Source: an uncultured Clostridia bacterium
Lineage (GTDB): Bacteria > Bacillota > Clostridia > TANB77 > CAG-508
Direction: 5' to 3'
NCBI GenBank assembly: GCA_944386685.1
Contig: CALXCA010000016.1
Span: forward strand, 1 to 44,901
DNA length: 44,901 bases
The translations under genes and the position numbers were made by a program. Below, piece by piece: positions 1 to 6,955 of this stretch. The notes under the pieces were generated by a model, which saw only the letters and a list, made by a program, of their open reading frames with translations, did no database searches and had not been told where the DNA came from. How positions within the stretch are numbered: position 1 is the stretch's first letter; every line of letters begins with the position of its first letter.

Positions 1-98
1 CTAGTAATCTGTTGCTTTTTATTATTTTTTGTTTTTACTTTATACTAATTTCTCTTGTATTTATTTAAAATATTTTTCTGTTGCTTGGTACGCTTTTT

Positions 99-127
99 AT
101 ATTAACACATGTAAATTAAAAAGTCAA
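99..127 (-). promoter_or_regulatory. Putative sigma-A promoter firing leftward out of the window
   Basis: On the minus strand TTGACT (127-122) is followed after 17 bases by TAATAT (104-99). It would drive a leftward gene beyond position 1. The presumed leader carries AGCAACAG twice, near position 85 and near position 10. No coding region is visible in 1-387; apart from this and the structure at 306-382 I see only AT-rich filler. Prediction from motif alone. Confidence 0.4.
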
Positions 128-305
128 TACAAATTTTAAAATTTTTTATATTTTTTTAATTTTATATTATTATAAAATATTTTTTATTTTCTTACCCAAA
201 TTGTAATACAATTTTATTGTTAGTTTTTTGATAATGTCTTATATAATATCCTTTATAAAGCTTTGTTAATTTGCTAAATATTTTATTTATCTATTTAAAA
301 TATAG

Positions 306-382
306 TTGGAGAAATGTATGGCTTAGTTTTATCTGTTATTATTAAAGTTAAAAATTCACTAAGACAAAAAACATTTCTCCAA
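306..382 (-). other. Nested inverted repeat immediately 3' of topA
   Basis: TTGGAGAAATGT (306-317) pairs perfectly with ACATTTCTCCAA (371-382), and inside it CTTAGT (322-327) pairs with ACTAAG (358-363). This gives a two-tier stem with an AT-rich loop. It begins 5 bases after the topA stop codon on the minus strand. It is not a classic intrinsic terminator, because the arms are 53 bases apart and no U-run follows. It could be a 3'-UTR fold, a processed transcript end or a small RNA. Confidence 0.45.
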
Positions 383-387
383 TAAAT

Positions 388-2367
388 TTAATTTTTTTCC
401 TTTTTTGGTTTATTCCAAGAAATATAATCACATGATTTTGGATTATTTTCACAAATATAATATTTTCTTTTATTTTTTGCTTTTCTTACCTGTATAGTGC
501 CTCCACATTTTGGACATGGTATATCAATCGTTTCTACTATTGGTTTTGTATTTTTACATTCTGGATATCCTGGACATGCAAGAAATTTTCCAAATCTTCC
601 ATATTTATATACCATCATTCTTCCACATTTATCACATGGTATGTTAGAAACTTCATCTGTAAGTTCTACATGTTCTAATTGTTTTTCCACTCTTTCAACA
701 TTTTCTTCAAATGGACCATAAAAATCTCTTATCATTTTCTTCCAATCTTCTTTGCCCTCTGCTATATTATCAAATTGACTTTCTATATTAGCAGTAAATT
801 GTATATCCATTATATTTGAAAAGTTTTCTTTTAATAATTTGTTTACAATCTTACCTAATTCTGTTGGAATTAATTGTTTTTGTTCTTTTTCTATATACCT
901 TCTTTCTAATATTGTAGTAATTGTTGGAGAGTATGTACTTGGTCTTCCTATGCCTTTTTCTTCTAATGTTTTTACCAAACTTGCTTCTGTATATCTAGGT
1001 GGTGGTTCTGTAAAACTTTGTTTTGGCTCAATTTTTTCTAGTTTTAATTGTTGATTTTTTACAAGATCTGGTATAGTTGTTGTTTCTTCTTCTTTTTCAT
1101 CAGTTTCCTCTACATATAATGTCATAAATCCCTTGAATTTTAAATTTTGCCCACTTGCTTTAAATTTATATTTATTTGCATCAATTGTAACTGAAATTGT
1201 ATCATATATTGCAGAAGCCATTTGACTTGCTATAAATCTATTATATATTAGTTTGTATAATTTATATTGGTCTTTTGATAATGCCTCTTTAATTTTATCT
1301 GGTTCTAAATCTGCATATGTTGGTCTTATACCCTCATGAGCATCTTGAGCATCTTTATTTGTTTTATAATATCTATTTTCGTAAAAATTTTCACCATATG
1401 TGCCTACAATATGACTTTTGGCAGCAGTTCTTGCTTCTTCCGAAATTCTTGTTGAGTCTGTTCTCATATATGTTATAAGTCCAATTGTGCCTTTTTCAGG
1501 AATTTTAATTCCCTCATACAATACTTGTGCAATAGACATTGTCTTTTTTAATGAAAATCCTAATTTTCTTGATGCTTCTTGTTGCATTGTACTTGTTGTA
1601 AATGGAGGTGCCGGAGTTCTTTTTTTCTCTCCTTTTTTAATATCTTCAACTATATATTTAGCATTTTTTATATTTTTTAAAATTTCATCTACTTCTTGTT
1701 TATTGTTTATCTCTTGCTTTTTGCCATTTTTTCCATAAAATTTAGCTTCAAAAGATTTTTTAGAATCTTCGTCTAAAAGTTTTACATATATATTCCAATA
1801 TTCTTGTGGAATAAATTTTTCTATTTCTTCTTCTCTATCCACTATTAATTCAACTGCAACAGATTGAACTCTACCTGCTGATAGCCCTCTTCTGACCTTT
1901 TTCCATAATACTGGACTTATTTTATATCCTACAATTCTATCTAAAACTCTTCTTGCTTGTTGAGCATCTACTAAATTAATGTCTATATCTCTTGGTTGTT
2001 TAATTGCTTTTTGTACTGCATTTTTTGTTATTTCATTAAATGTAACTCTTGTAATTTGGTTATTTTCTGAATTTAAAATATTTGACAAATGCCATGCTAT
2101 AGCTTCTCCCTCACGGTCAGGGTCAGTAGCTAAGTATACTTTTTTTGAGTTTTTAGCATTTTTCTTTAAGTCTTTTATTAAATCTCCTTTTCCTCTAATA
2201 TTTATATATTCTGGTTCAAAATTATGTTCTACATCTATTCCTAATTTAGATTTTGGTAAGTCTCGAATATGCCCCATTGATGCCATAACCTTTGTATTTC
2301 CACCTAAAAACTTTTTTATTGTATTAGCCTTTGCTGGTGATTCTACTATTATTAACTTATCTGTCAT
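388..2367 (-). CDS. topA: DNA topoisomerase I (type IA)
   Basis: Relaxes negatively supercoiled DNA by transient cleavage of one strand through a 5'-phosphotyrosine. The N-terminal TOPRIM domain starts with IIVESPAKANTIKKFLG and carries TDPDREGE (about residues 81-88). The catalytic tyrosine is Y300 in GLITYMRTDSTRIS. LSAGRVQSVA (about 162-171) is the conserved strand-binding motif. Two four-cysteine zinc ribbons lie at the C-terminus (about 578-604 and 618-646), followed by a lysine-rich tail. The length of 659 aa is a little short for the family and fits two ribbons rather than three or more. The start is preceded by a purine-rich site (AAAGGGGAAAAG). Many Clostridia have dprA just upstream, but here a small DUF6514-like gene stands there. 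Identification is secure from the motifs. Confidence 0.97.
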   Translation of the reverse strand: MTDKLIIVESPAKANTIKKFLGGNTKVMASMGHIRDLPKSKLGIDVEHNFEPEYINIRGKGDLIKDLKKNAKNSKKVYLATDPDREGEAIAWHLSNILNSENNQITRVTFNEITKNAVQKAIKQPRDIDINLVDAQQARRVLDRIVGYKISPVLWKKVRRGLSAGRVQSVAVELIVDREEEIEKFIPQEYWNIYVKLLDEDSKKSFEAKFYGKNGKKQEINNKQEVDEILKNIKNAKYIVEDIKKGEKKRTPAPPFTTSTMQQEASRKLGFSLKKTMSIAQVLYEGIKIPEKGTIGLITYMRTDSTRISEEARTAAKSHIVGTYGENFYENRYYKTNKDAQDAHEGIRPTYADLEPDKIKEALSKDQYKLYKLIYNRFIASQMASAIYDTISVTIDANKYKFKASGQNLKFKGFMTLYVEETDEKEEETTTIPDLVKNQQLKLEKIEPKQSFTEPPPRYTEASLVKTLEEKGIGRPSTYSPTITTILERRYIEKEQKQLIPTELGKIVNKLLKENFSNIMDIQFTANIESQFDNIAEGKEDWKKMIRDFYGPFEENVERVEKQLEHVELTDEVSNIPCDKCGRMMVYKYGRFGKFLACPGYPECKNTKPIVETIDIPCPKCGGTIQVRKAKNKRKYYICENNPKSCDYISWNKPKKEKN

Positions 2368-2617
2368 ATTCTTTTCCCCTTTCTAAATTTTATATAAAAA
2401 ATTTGTAATTCTTTTATTACTTTGGTATTGTAACTTATTTTTTTATTTTTTACAAGTACTTTTATTATTTTTTATAAAGCTATTAATTTTATAAGTATAT
2501 CAAAATTTTCAAAAATTATTTAGCAATTGTAATTATATTTTTAACTAATTTAAATAAGATTAATTTTTATATACTATTTTATTTAAATAATATATAAAAG
2601 GCATAGGAATTATAAAC

Positions 2618-2953
2618 CTATACCTTTATTTTATAAGCTGAATTTATATTTTCTTGAAGTTCATCAACAATTTCTTCAAGACTAACAGGTGTTACTTCGT
2701 TTCTTTTTATTTGTTCTAAAATCTGTTCTACTTGTTTTTCGTCATTAGTTATATGTTCAATTTTGCATTCTTCTATTCCAATTTTGTCTTTATATTCAGT
2801 TTTAACAGCTTGTATTCCAAATATTGCTTCATTACTTTTAGATGTTTCTTTCTCACTTATTATCTTATAATATTCAACTTTTATTGGATACTCTATTCCA
2901 GCATCTTTCAATTCTTCTTTGCTTATAAATATACTTCCATAAAAGCTTTTCAT
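2618..2953 (-). CDS. DUF6514-like small cytoplasmic protein
   Basis: A 111-residue soluble protein with no signal peptide or membrane segment. The central FGIQAVKTEY and the downstream NDEKQVEQILEQIKRNEVTP resemble, from memory, the small Clostridia family DUF6514, in which a conserved strand is followed by a helix and a VTP motif near the C-terminus. The function of that family is not known to me. The start codon has an excellent Shine-Dalgarno site (AAGGAGGAAAG directly before ATG). It is oriented with topA, 250 bp upstream of it. The family assignment is by recalled pattern and needs an HMM search; the gene itself is well supported. Confidence 0.75.
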   Translation of the reverse strand: MKSFYGSIFISKEELKDAGIEYPIKVEYYKIISEKETSKSNEAIFGIQAVKTEYKDKIGIEECKIEHITNDEKQVEQILEQIKRNEVTPVSLEEIVDELQENINSAYKIKV

Positions 2954-3286
2954 TCTTTCCTCCTTTCTCTTTTGTACAAATATTCCTTGTTTTCCATTTT
3001 CTAGGAAAATCTTTTTTAACTATAATACTTTATTTAAAAAAATGCAAGTGTTTTTTGTAAATTTTTTAAAATTTTTATTTTTTTATCGTCATTTTTTTAC
3101 AAAAAAACTCATTAAAAGTATGATATAATTAATATAAACATATATTATATGCAAAATTTGTATTCAATTATATAGAATTAGCTAATTCTTTTCTTGCTTC
3201 TTTTTTATTGATAATCTGTTATTGTTTCTTGATTATTAATAATGCAAGATTAAAAGGCACAAAAATTATAATGTGCCTTTTCTTAT
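2954..3286. other. Intergenic stretch, no gene seen
   Basis: AT-rich gap of 333 bases. It contains a perfect 16-base palindrome AGAATTAGCTAATTCT (3174-3189) and the terminator at 3252-3281. The many stop codons in all frames leave no convincing small ORF. It presumably holds the promoter of the DUF6514-like gene, but I cannot place one with confidence. Confidence 0.5.
3252..3281 (-). terminator. Intrinsic terminator of the DUF6512-like gene
   Basis: AAAAGGCACA (3252-3261) pairs with TGTGCCTTTT (3272-3281), ten perfect pairs around a 10-base loop, starting 5 bases after the stop of the leftward gene. The flanking A/T tracts make it potentially bidirectional. Confidence 0.75.
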
Positions 3287-3823
3287 TTAGTCTATACGTT
3301 TAGGTTCTAATCCAAATGTTCCATATATAGGATCTTCAAATAATGGAATAATTGGTGGATAAATTGTAAAAATAATAAATGATATAATTATTACTATTAA
3401 TAACAGTATAGATGGAGTTTCTGCTTTAATTTCTTTTTTTGTTTCTAAAATTTTATATGCAACATATTCTCCCAAAATTATTCCTACTATAAATGATCCT
3501 ATATCTAATATTGTTATGTTTCTTCCAATAATTCCTGTATATGTGTAAAAAAATATTACTACAAATAACATTGCTGTTATAATTCCTAATACTTGGCTTA
3601 CCCAATAATTTTCACTTTGTTTTTTTACTACAAAAATTCCCACTATAGACATTAATGTCATTGGAAATACTAATAATTTTAAATGTTCCCATACACTTTC
3701 ATTTACTGCACTAAATAAGCCTATAACTGGATTAAAATTTGAAAGTTCATATGTAAAATGCAAAAATGTTCCTAGTATTAAACAAAAAATTATAACAATT
3801 ATTTGCCATTTTTTTAAATTCAT
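3287..3823 (-). CDS. DUF6512-like multi-pass membrane protein
   Basis: A 178-residue membrane protein with about five hydrophobic segments. The N-terminal signature GTFLHFTYELS followed by VNESVWEHLKLLVFP matches, as I recall it, the Clostridia membrane family DUF6512, where an L-H-x-x-Y-E motif and an NES-WEH-KL motif are conserved. No function is established to my knowledge. The start is supported by AGGAAAA a few bases upstream. It lies 82 bases downstream of the sensor kinase on the same strand and might be read through from it, although a role in the same pathway is only a guess. Confidence 0.8.
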   Translation of the reverse strand: MNLKKWQIIVIIFCLILGTFLHFTYELSNFNPVIGLFSAVNESVWEHLKLLVFPMTLMSIVGIFVVKKQSENYWVSQVLGIITAMLFVVIFFYTYTGIIGRNITILDIGSFIVGIILGEYVAYKILETKKEIKAETPSILLLIVIIISFIIFTIYPPIIPLFEDPIYGTFGLEPKRID

Positions 3824-3905
3824 ATATTTTTCCTTTCTCGTATAATATATTATACTTTTAAGTTTGTTATGTTTTTATAAAATATATGAATTTAAAATTA
3901 AAATA

Positions 3906-5363
3906 TTAATTTTTTATCTTAACATTTTGCTGTTTTTTATATGAATCAATTGTAAACTCATTTAAACCATCAAATTTTATTATAATTATTTTGGTATAAT
4001 TTTCTTTAGTTGGTTTTGATATTTCTTTTATTGTTAAACTTGCTTTATATTTTCTTAATGTATCAAATGTATTCATAAAGCCTAATCCGCTTCCACCTTC
4101 TTCGGCATGTGTTGTACATGGTTTCTTTCCTAAATTGTTAAGTGTCTCTTCTTCAAACTCTATTCCACTATCATATATGTATAAACTATAGATATTATCT
4201 ATTTTACCTAATCTAACAAGTATACTTCTATACTCATTATCTGAATGATTAACAGCTATAATTGCATCTTTTACATGATCTGCTATTAAAATTTCTAAAT
4301 CTTCTTTTGTTATATAATGATTTATCATGTAAAATATGTTTCCTAAAATTTGTAATTCGAATTCTATTTTATTTTTAGTACATTCTTCTTGTAAAAATTC
4401 TAACATATTATCTATATTGGGAATTTCCGTTTTCTTTAAAGTTACAATGGCTTTTTCTTTATAAACTTCTTTTGAAATATCTTCTAACTTTTCTTTTATG
4501 TCCTTCTCTTCAACTGGAGTTATTTCTTTTGCAATTTCTGTATTCATTAAAAATTTATTTATTTTATGTTCTAACGCCTTTTGTTTATGTGACAATGTAT
4601 GATTAATTTTGTTTATTTCTATGTTTTCTGTTTCTAGTTCTTTATTGTTTTTGTTTAAATCTTCTATTTCTGCATTTAATCTATCCAACTCTTTCATTAA
4701 TAATCTGTGTTTATAGTATAATTGGAATGATTTAGAAATTGTGATAAACATAATTATTGAAATGAGAATAATTGTTATAAATAATTCTCTTCTAGCAGTA
4801 AAATCTATATAGGATAAAAATGTTATTAGAAAAATTATACAAACACTTATATTTAGAATAATATTATCAATATTATCATCTTTAAAATTCTTCCTAATAA
4901 AACTAAAACCATTTTTTAATTTTTGTGGTATAAAAAATATTTTTTGCAATATTATATAAAAGGTAAAAACAAATATAGCTATATTAAGATTTTTAATAGT
5001 TATAAAATCACTAATAATGCCAGTAAAAATAACTGATATCGAAAATAAAACATAATTAATTCCTAAAGAAATTATATTTACAATTACAGAACATCCTATA
5101 TTAACTTTTTTCCTAAAGCGAAGAAACATTGTTAGTAACAATATAAAATATATAACTCCAAAAAATTTATTAGTTTTAATTTCAACAAAATAATTTATGC
5201 TTGATATTATAAAAATAATTATTAGTTCTATTATTGTTTTTAAAACTTTATTATTTTTAGAATTGTTTAAATGAATAATTTTTATTGATGTAGCATATGT
5301 AAAATAATTTATAATATACATTTTTAAAAATTTTAATATAACTTCATTAAATTCAAATCCCAT
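3906..5363 (-). CDS. AgrC-like sensor histidine kinase (GHKL ATPase)
   Basis: Membrane-bound sensor kinase of 485 aa. Residues 1-210 contain about six hydrophobic segments and no extracellular domain, as in peptide-sensing AgrC/HPK10 kinases. A coiled coil (about 225-275) follows, with candidate phospho-accepting histidines in NHTLSHKQKALEHKI (H255, H259, H266). The C-terminal GHKL ATPase (about 315-470) shows the G1 box YDSGIEF (397-403) and the G2 box GGSGLGFMNTF (423-433). Oddity: the N box reads ADHVKDA, so both usual asparagines (N-x-x-x-N-A) are aspartates (D362, D366). ATP hydrolysis may be altered, or the family differs from canonical kinases. The start ATG has TTAGGAG 5 bases upstream. 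It follows a 17-codon ORF in what looks like one transcript, and the Spo0A-like regulator at 5741-6529 is the likely partner. Confidence 0.88.
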   Translation of the reverse strand: MGFEFNEVILKFLKMYIINYFTYATSIKIIHLNNSKNNKVLKTIIELIIIFIISSINYFVEIKTNKFFGVIYFILLLTMFLRFRKKVNIGCSVIVNIISLGINYVLFSISVIFTGIISDFITIKNLNIAIFVFTFYIILQKIFFIPQKLKNGFSFIRKNFKDDNIDNIILNISVCIIFLITFLSYIDFTARRELFITIILISIIMFITISKSFQLYYKHRLLMKELDRLNAEIEDLNKNNKELETENIEINKINHTLSHKQKALEHKINKFLMNTEIAKEITPVEEKDIKEKLEDISKEVYKEKAIVTLKKTEIPNIDNMLEFLQEECTKNKIEFELQILGNIFYMINHYITKEDLEILIADHVKDAIIAVNHSDNEYRSILVRLGKIDNIYSLYIYDSGIEFEEETLNNLGKKPCTTHAEEGGSGLGFMNTFDTLRKYKASLTIKEISKPTKENYTKIIIIKFDGLNEFTIDSYKKQQNVKIKN

Positions 5364-5486
5364 ACTTTTCTCCTAATTGCAAATAATTATATAAAAAAAT
5401 AAAGAAATAATCAATATTTTTATTAATTCAATATTAACTATTCCTTATATATTTATTATTTATTTACTTTATTAATTGTTGCTAAA

Positions 5487-5540
5487 TTATAATGTCATCC
5501 AATAATACCAAAATTCTACCAATCTATCAAACCAATCCAT
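5487..5540 (-). CDS. Tiny ORF: 17-aa aromatic-rich candidate signalling peptide
   Basis: The peptide MDWFDRLVEFWYYWMTL starts at an ATG preceded, with a 7-base gap, by GGGAGGTG (5555-5548), one of the strongest ribosome sites in the window. Seven of its 17 residues are aromatic (W3, W11, W14, Y12, Y13, F4, F10), with three acidic residues and one arginine near the N-terminus. It would be an amphipathic, membrane-seeking peptide. It has no cysteine and no double-glycine leader, so it is not an AgrD-type autoinducer. It lies 124 bases upstream of the membrane sensor kinase, with no terminator between, behind its own promoter. A role as signal, or as a membrane micropeptide regulating the kinase, is inference; no known family is recognised. 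Confidence 0.6.
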   Translation of the reverse strand: MDWFDRLVEFWYYWMTL

Positions 5541-5640
5541 ACTTAAACACCTCCCATGAAATATCGCTCATTACATTTTGTTTTAACTGTAATAAGAATA
5601 CCATCGGAAGCCTTGATATAAGTAGGATTGCAGAATGAAA
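5541..5640 (-). promoter_or_regulatory. Leader of the tiny peptide / kinase transcript
   Basis: About 100 bases between the predicted promoter and the peptide start. It is visibly richer in G+C than its surroundings (about one third by hand count over 5551-5640). It contains a small hairpin, ATTACA (5570-5575) with TGTAAT (5588-5593), shortly before the ribosome site. One frame stays open through it and over the peptide start (codons CCG ATG GTA TTC TTA TTA CAG, ending TTG GTT TGA), so an overlapping leader ORF is possible. It could be a translational control element; no known riboswitch motif is recognised. Confidence 0.4.
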
Positions 5641-5669
5641 TTAAATAGTATATTTTTGAATTTTGTCAA
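5640..5669 (-). promoter_or_regulatory. Putative promoter of the tiny peptide / kinase operon
   Basis: A TTGACA -35 (5669-5664, minus strand) is followed after 18 bases by TTTAAT (5645-5640), or after 16 by TATTTA. It starts right at the edge of the preceding terminator, so regulator and kinase appear to be separate transcription units. The plus-strand reading TTTGTCAAA (5662-5670) also fits the Bacillus 0A-box pattern TTTGTCRAA, but any TTGACA-type -35 does so nearly automatically. Confidence 0.5.
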
Positions 5670-5671
5670 AA

Positions 5672-5724
5672 AAAATAAGATTTAATATAAAAATGTAGTT
5701 AATTTTTATATTAAATCTTATTTT
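5672..5724 (-). terminator. Strong terminator after the Spo0A-like regulator gene
   Basis: Arms 5672-5694 and 5702-5724 are perfectly complementary over 23 bases, with a 7-base loop. A run of T follows on the minus strand, 16 bases past the stop codon. This is one of the longest perfect stems in the window. It separates the regulator transcript from the tiny peptide and kinase transcript. Confidence 0.88.
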
Positions 5725-5740
5725 CACTAATTTTTTACAA

Positions 5741-6529
5741 TTAAAGTAACTTTTTAATTTTATCTCTATAATAACAAGTAAATTCACTTGGAGTTGGTAT
5801 ACCTGTATTAATATTTATTTTTGCAGTATAATTTTCTTCTAAATCTTCAATTGCTGTTGATCTCCAAGCATGATTTATTGCATTTTGCATTCCAGTTGAA
5901 ATAGTATTTCCAGATTTTTTATAAACTTTAGTCAAATATTGACTTACACTTATTTCACTATTTGGATTTTCTAACATATAATAAATTGCATCATGCAAAT
6001 ATTTTCTTCCAACCATTTTAGGACTAATACCAACTAATTCTAACTCTTTATAAATACATTCAGATAAATTATTATCTTTTTCTTTTAATTCTTCTTCTAC
6101 AGATTTTGGTTTGATTTCAACAAAATCTTGTCTTAAATTAATAAAATTATTTAAAACATTATCATAAGAAAAATTTGGTTGTCCTTTATATAAAATCAAC
6201 TCTACTCCATCTCTATGAAGTCTATCATAAGTTCTTTTTGAATTAATATGAGTTGTAACAATAACAATTGGCTCATAATTTAAATTTAATTTTTTTAATT
6301 TTGACATGAAACCAAAAGAGTCAGTATTTCCTGAACTACTATTATTTAATTCTAAATCTAAAATTATACCTTCTGGATGTTTTTCTTTAATTATCTTTAA
6401 ACCATTAACATCAGAATCCGTAATAGTTACTATTTCTATATCTTTTCTGCGTTTAGAACATTCTATAATTTTATTACAATCTTCAATATCATCTTCTATA
6501 ACTACAATTTTCATAGCTTTGGTTTCCAT
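5741..6529 (-). CDS. Response regulator with Spo0A-type DNA-binding domain
   Basis: 262 aa. The receiver domain (about 6-125) has the acidic pocket E12/D13/D14, phospho-acceptor D58 in GIILDLELN, T92/T93 and K115. Residues 150-262 match the Spo0A C-terminal domain in order: a helix KMVGRKYLHDAIYYML, the helix-turn-helix region SGNTISTGMQNAINHAW, and the terminal signature IPTPSEFTCYYRDKIKKLL, which corresponds to GKPTNSEFIA...DKL in Spo0A. The recognition-helix arginines of Spo0A (SRVERAIRHA) are not kept (ISTGMQNAINHA) and the helix appears one residue shorter, so it probably binds a different site. It is likely a paralogue, not the sporulation master regulator itself. The start has GGAGGAGG 6 bases upstream. 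The obvious partner is the kinase at 3906-5363. Confidence 0.88.
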   Translation of the reverse strand: METKAMKIVVIEDDIEDCNKIIECSKRRKDIEIVTITDSDVNGLKIIKEKHPEGIILDLELNNSSSGNTDSFGFMSKLKKLNLNYEPIVIVTTHINSKRTYDRLHRDGVELILYKGQPNFSYDNVLNNFINLRQDFVEIKPKSVEEELKEKDNNLSECIYKELELVGISPKMVGRKYLHDAIYYMLENPNSEISVSQYLTKVYKKSGNTISTGMQNAINHAWRSTAIEDLEENYTAKININTGIPTPSEFTCYYRDKIKKLL

Positions 6530-6646
6530 GTTTAACCTCCTCCTTTTTTATTTTTCTATAATATACCATAAAATCCCACAAAATACTATATTTAATTACA
6601 CTCTTTTCCTATTTGTGTATTATTTTTATACGTTATACTATTAATT

Positions 6647-6689
6647 GTAAATAATGATAGCTTTTTTATTTAAGACTATCATTATTTAC
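6647..6689. repeat. Perfect 14-bp inverted repeat upstream of the regulator gene
   Basis: GTAAATAATGATAG (6647-6660) is repeated inverted as CTATCATTATTTAC (6676-6689), with a 15-base AT spacer. It lies about 120 bases upstream of the Spo0A-like regulator start, next to its probable promoter. It could be an operator for a dimeric protein or a terminator-like hairpin; on the minus strand the right flank lacks a T-run. Confidence 0.5.
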
Positions 6690-6703
6690 ATATTTATAAT
6701 ATT

Positions 6704-6793
6704 GCGTTAGTGTTAGTTGACGTTCGATGAACATCGACAAATCACATCGTTCTAAATTTGTGGAACACCCCAAATCCAATTTAACACTAACGC
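6704..6793. repeat. 90-bp structured element with perfect 12-bp terminal inverted repeats
   Basis: GCGTTAGTGTTA (6704-6715) and TAACACTAACGC (6782-6793) are exact inverse copies. Inside, TCGAT-GAAC-ATCGA forms one hairpin (about 6724-6737), and ACAAAT with ATTTGT, plus ATTTG/CAAAT, can form another. It would fold as a branched, cloverleaf-like structure and is clearly less AT-rich than its surroundings. No ORF, no T-run and no obvious target-site duplication is seen. It may be a miniature mobile element, a small RNA or an intergenic repeat; I do not recognise it. Confidence 0.5.
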
Positions 6794-6822
6794 GTAAATC
6801 CTTAATTATATAAATTCAATTC

Positions 6823-6849
6823 AAAAAGTCGCATTTTATGCGACTTTTT
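6823..6849 (-). terminator. Intrinsic terminator of the GNAT gene
   Basis: AAAAAGTCGCAT (6823-6834) pairs with ATGCGACTTTTT (6838-6849) around a 3-base loop. T-tracts lie on both sides, so it can act in both directions. It lies about 105 bases past the stop of the acetyltransferase gene. Confidence 0.85.
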
Positions 6850-6955
6850 ATATTAAATTTAATCATTAAAATTACTTTTTTAGCATTTAAAATTAAAGAA
6901 TCTCAATGTTTGCATAGTTAGTCATTATTATTACATCTTTTATATATTTTTTACT

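Noticed and set aside
1979..2386. Plus-strand open frames across topA
   Set aside because: Shadows of topA in other frames, with no ribosome site and hydrophobic low-complexity translations.
5487..5540. Tiny ORF as an AgrD autoinducer precursor
   Set aside because: No cysteine for a thiolactone, no AgrB gene nearby, and far shorter than AgrD.
5487..5540. Tiny ORF as a tryptophan-type attenuation leader peptide
   Set aside because: Three Trp codons are present but not adjacent. No competing terminator hairpin follows, and the downstream gene is a sensor kinase, not an aromatic amino acid gene.
5662..5670. TTTGTCAAA as a 0A box controlling the kinase operon
   Set aside because: It coincides with a TTGACA -35, whose complement resembles a 0A box. 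Similar matches occur inside coding regions near 34830 and 43030, so it carries little weight.
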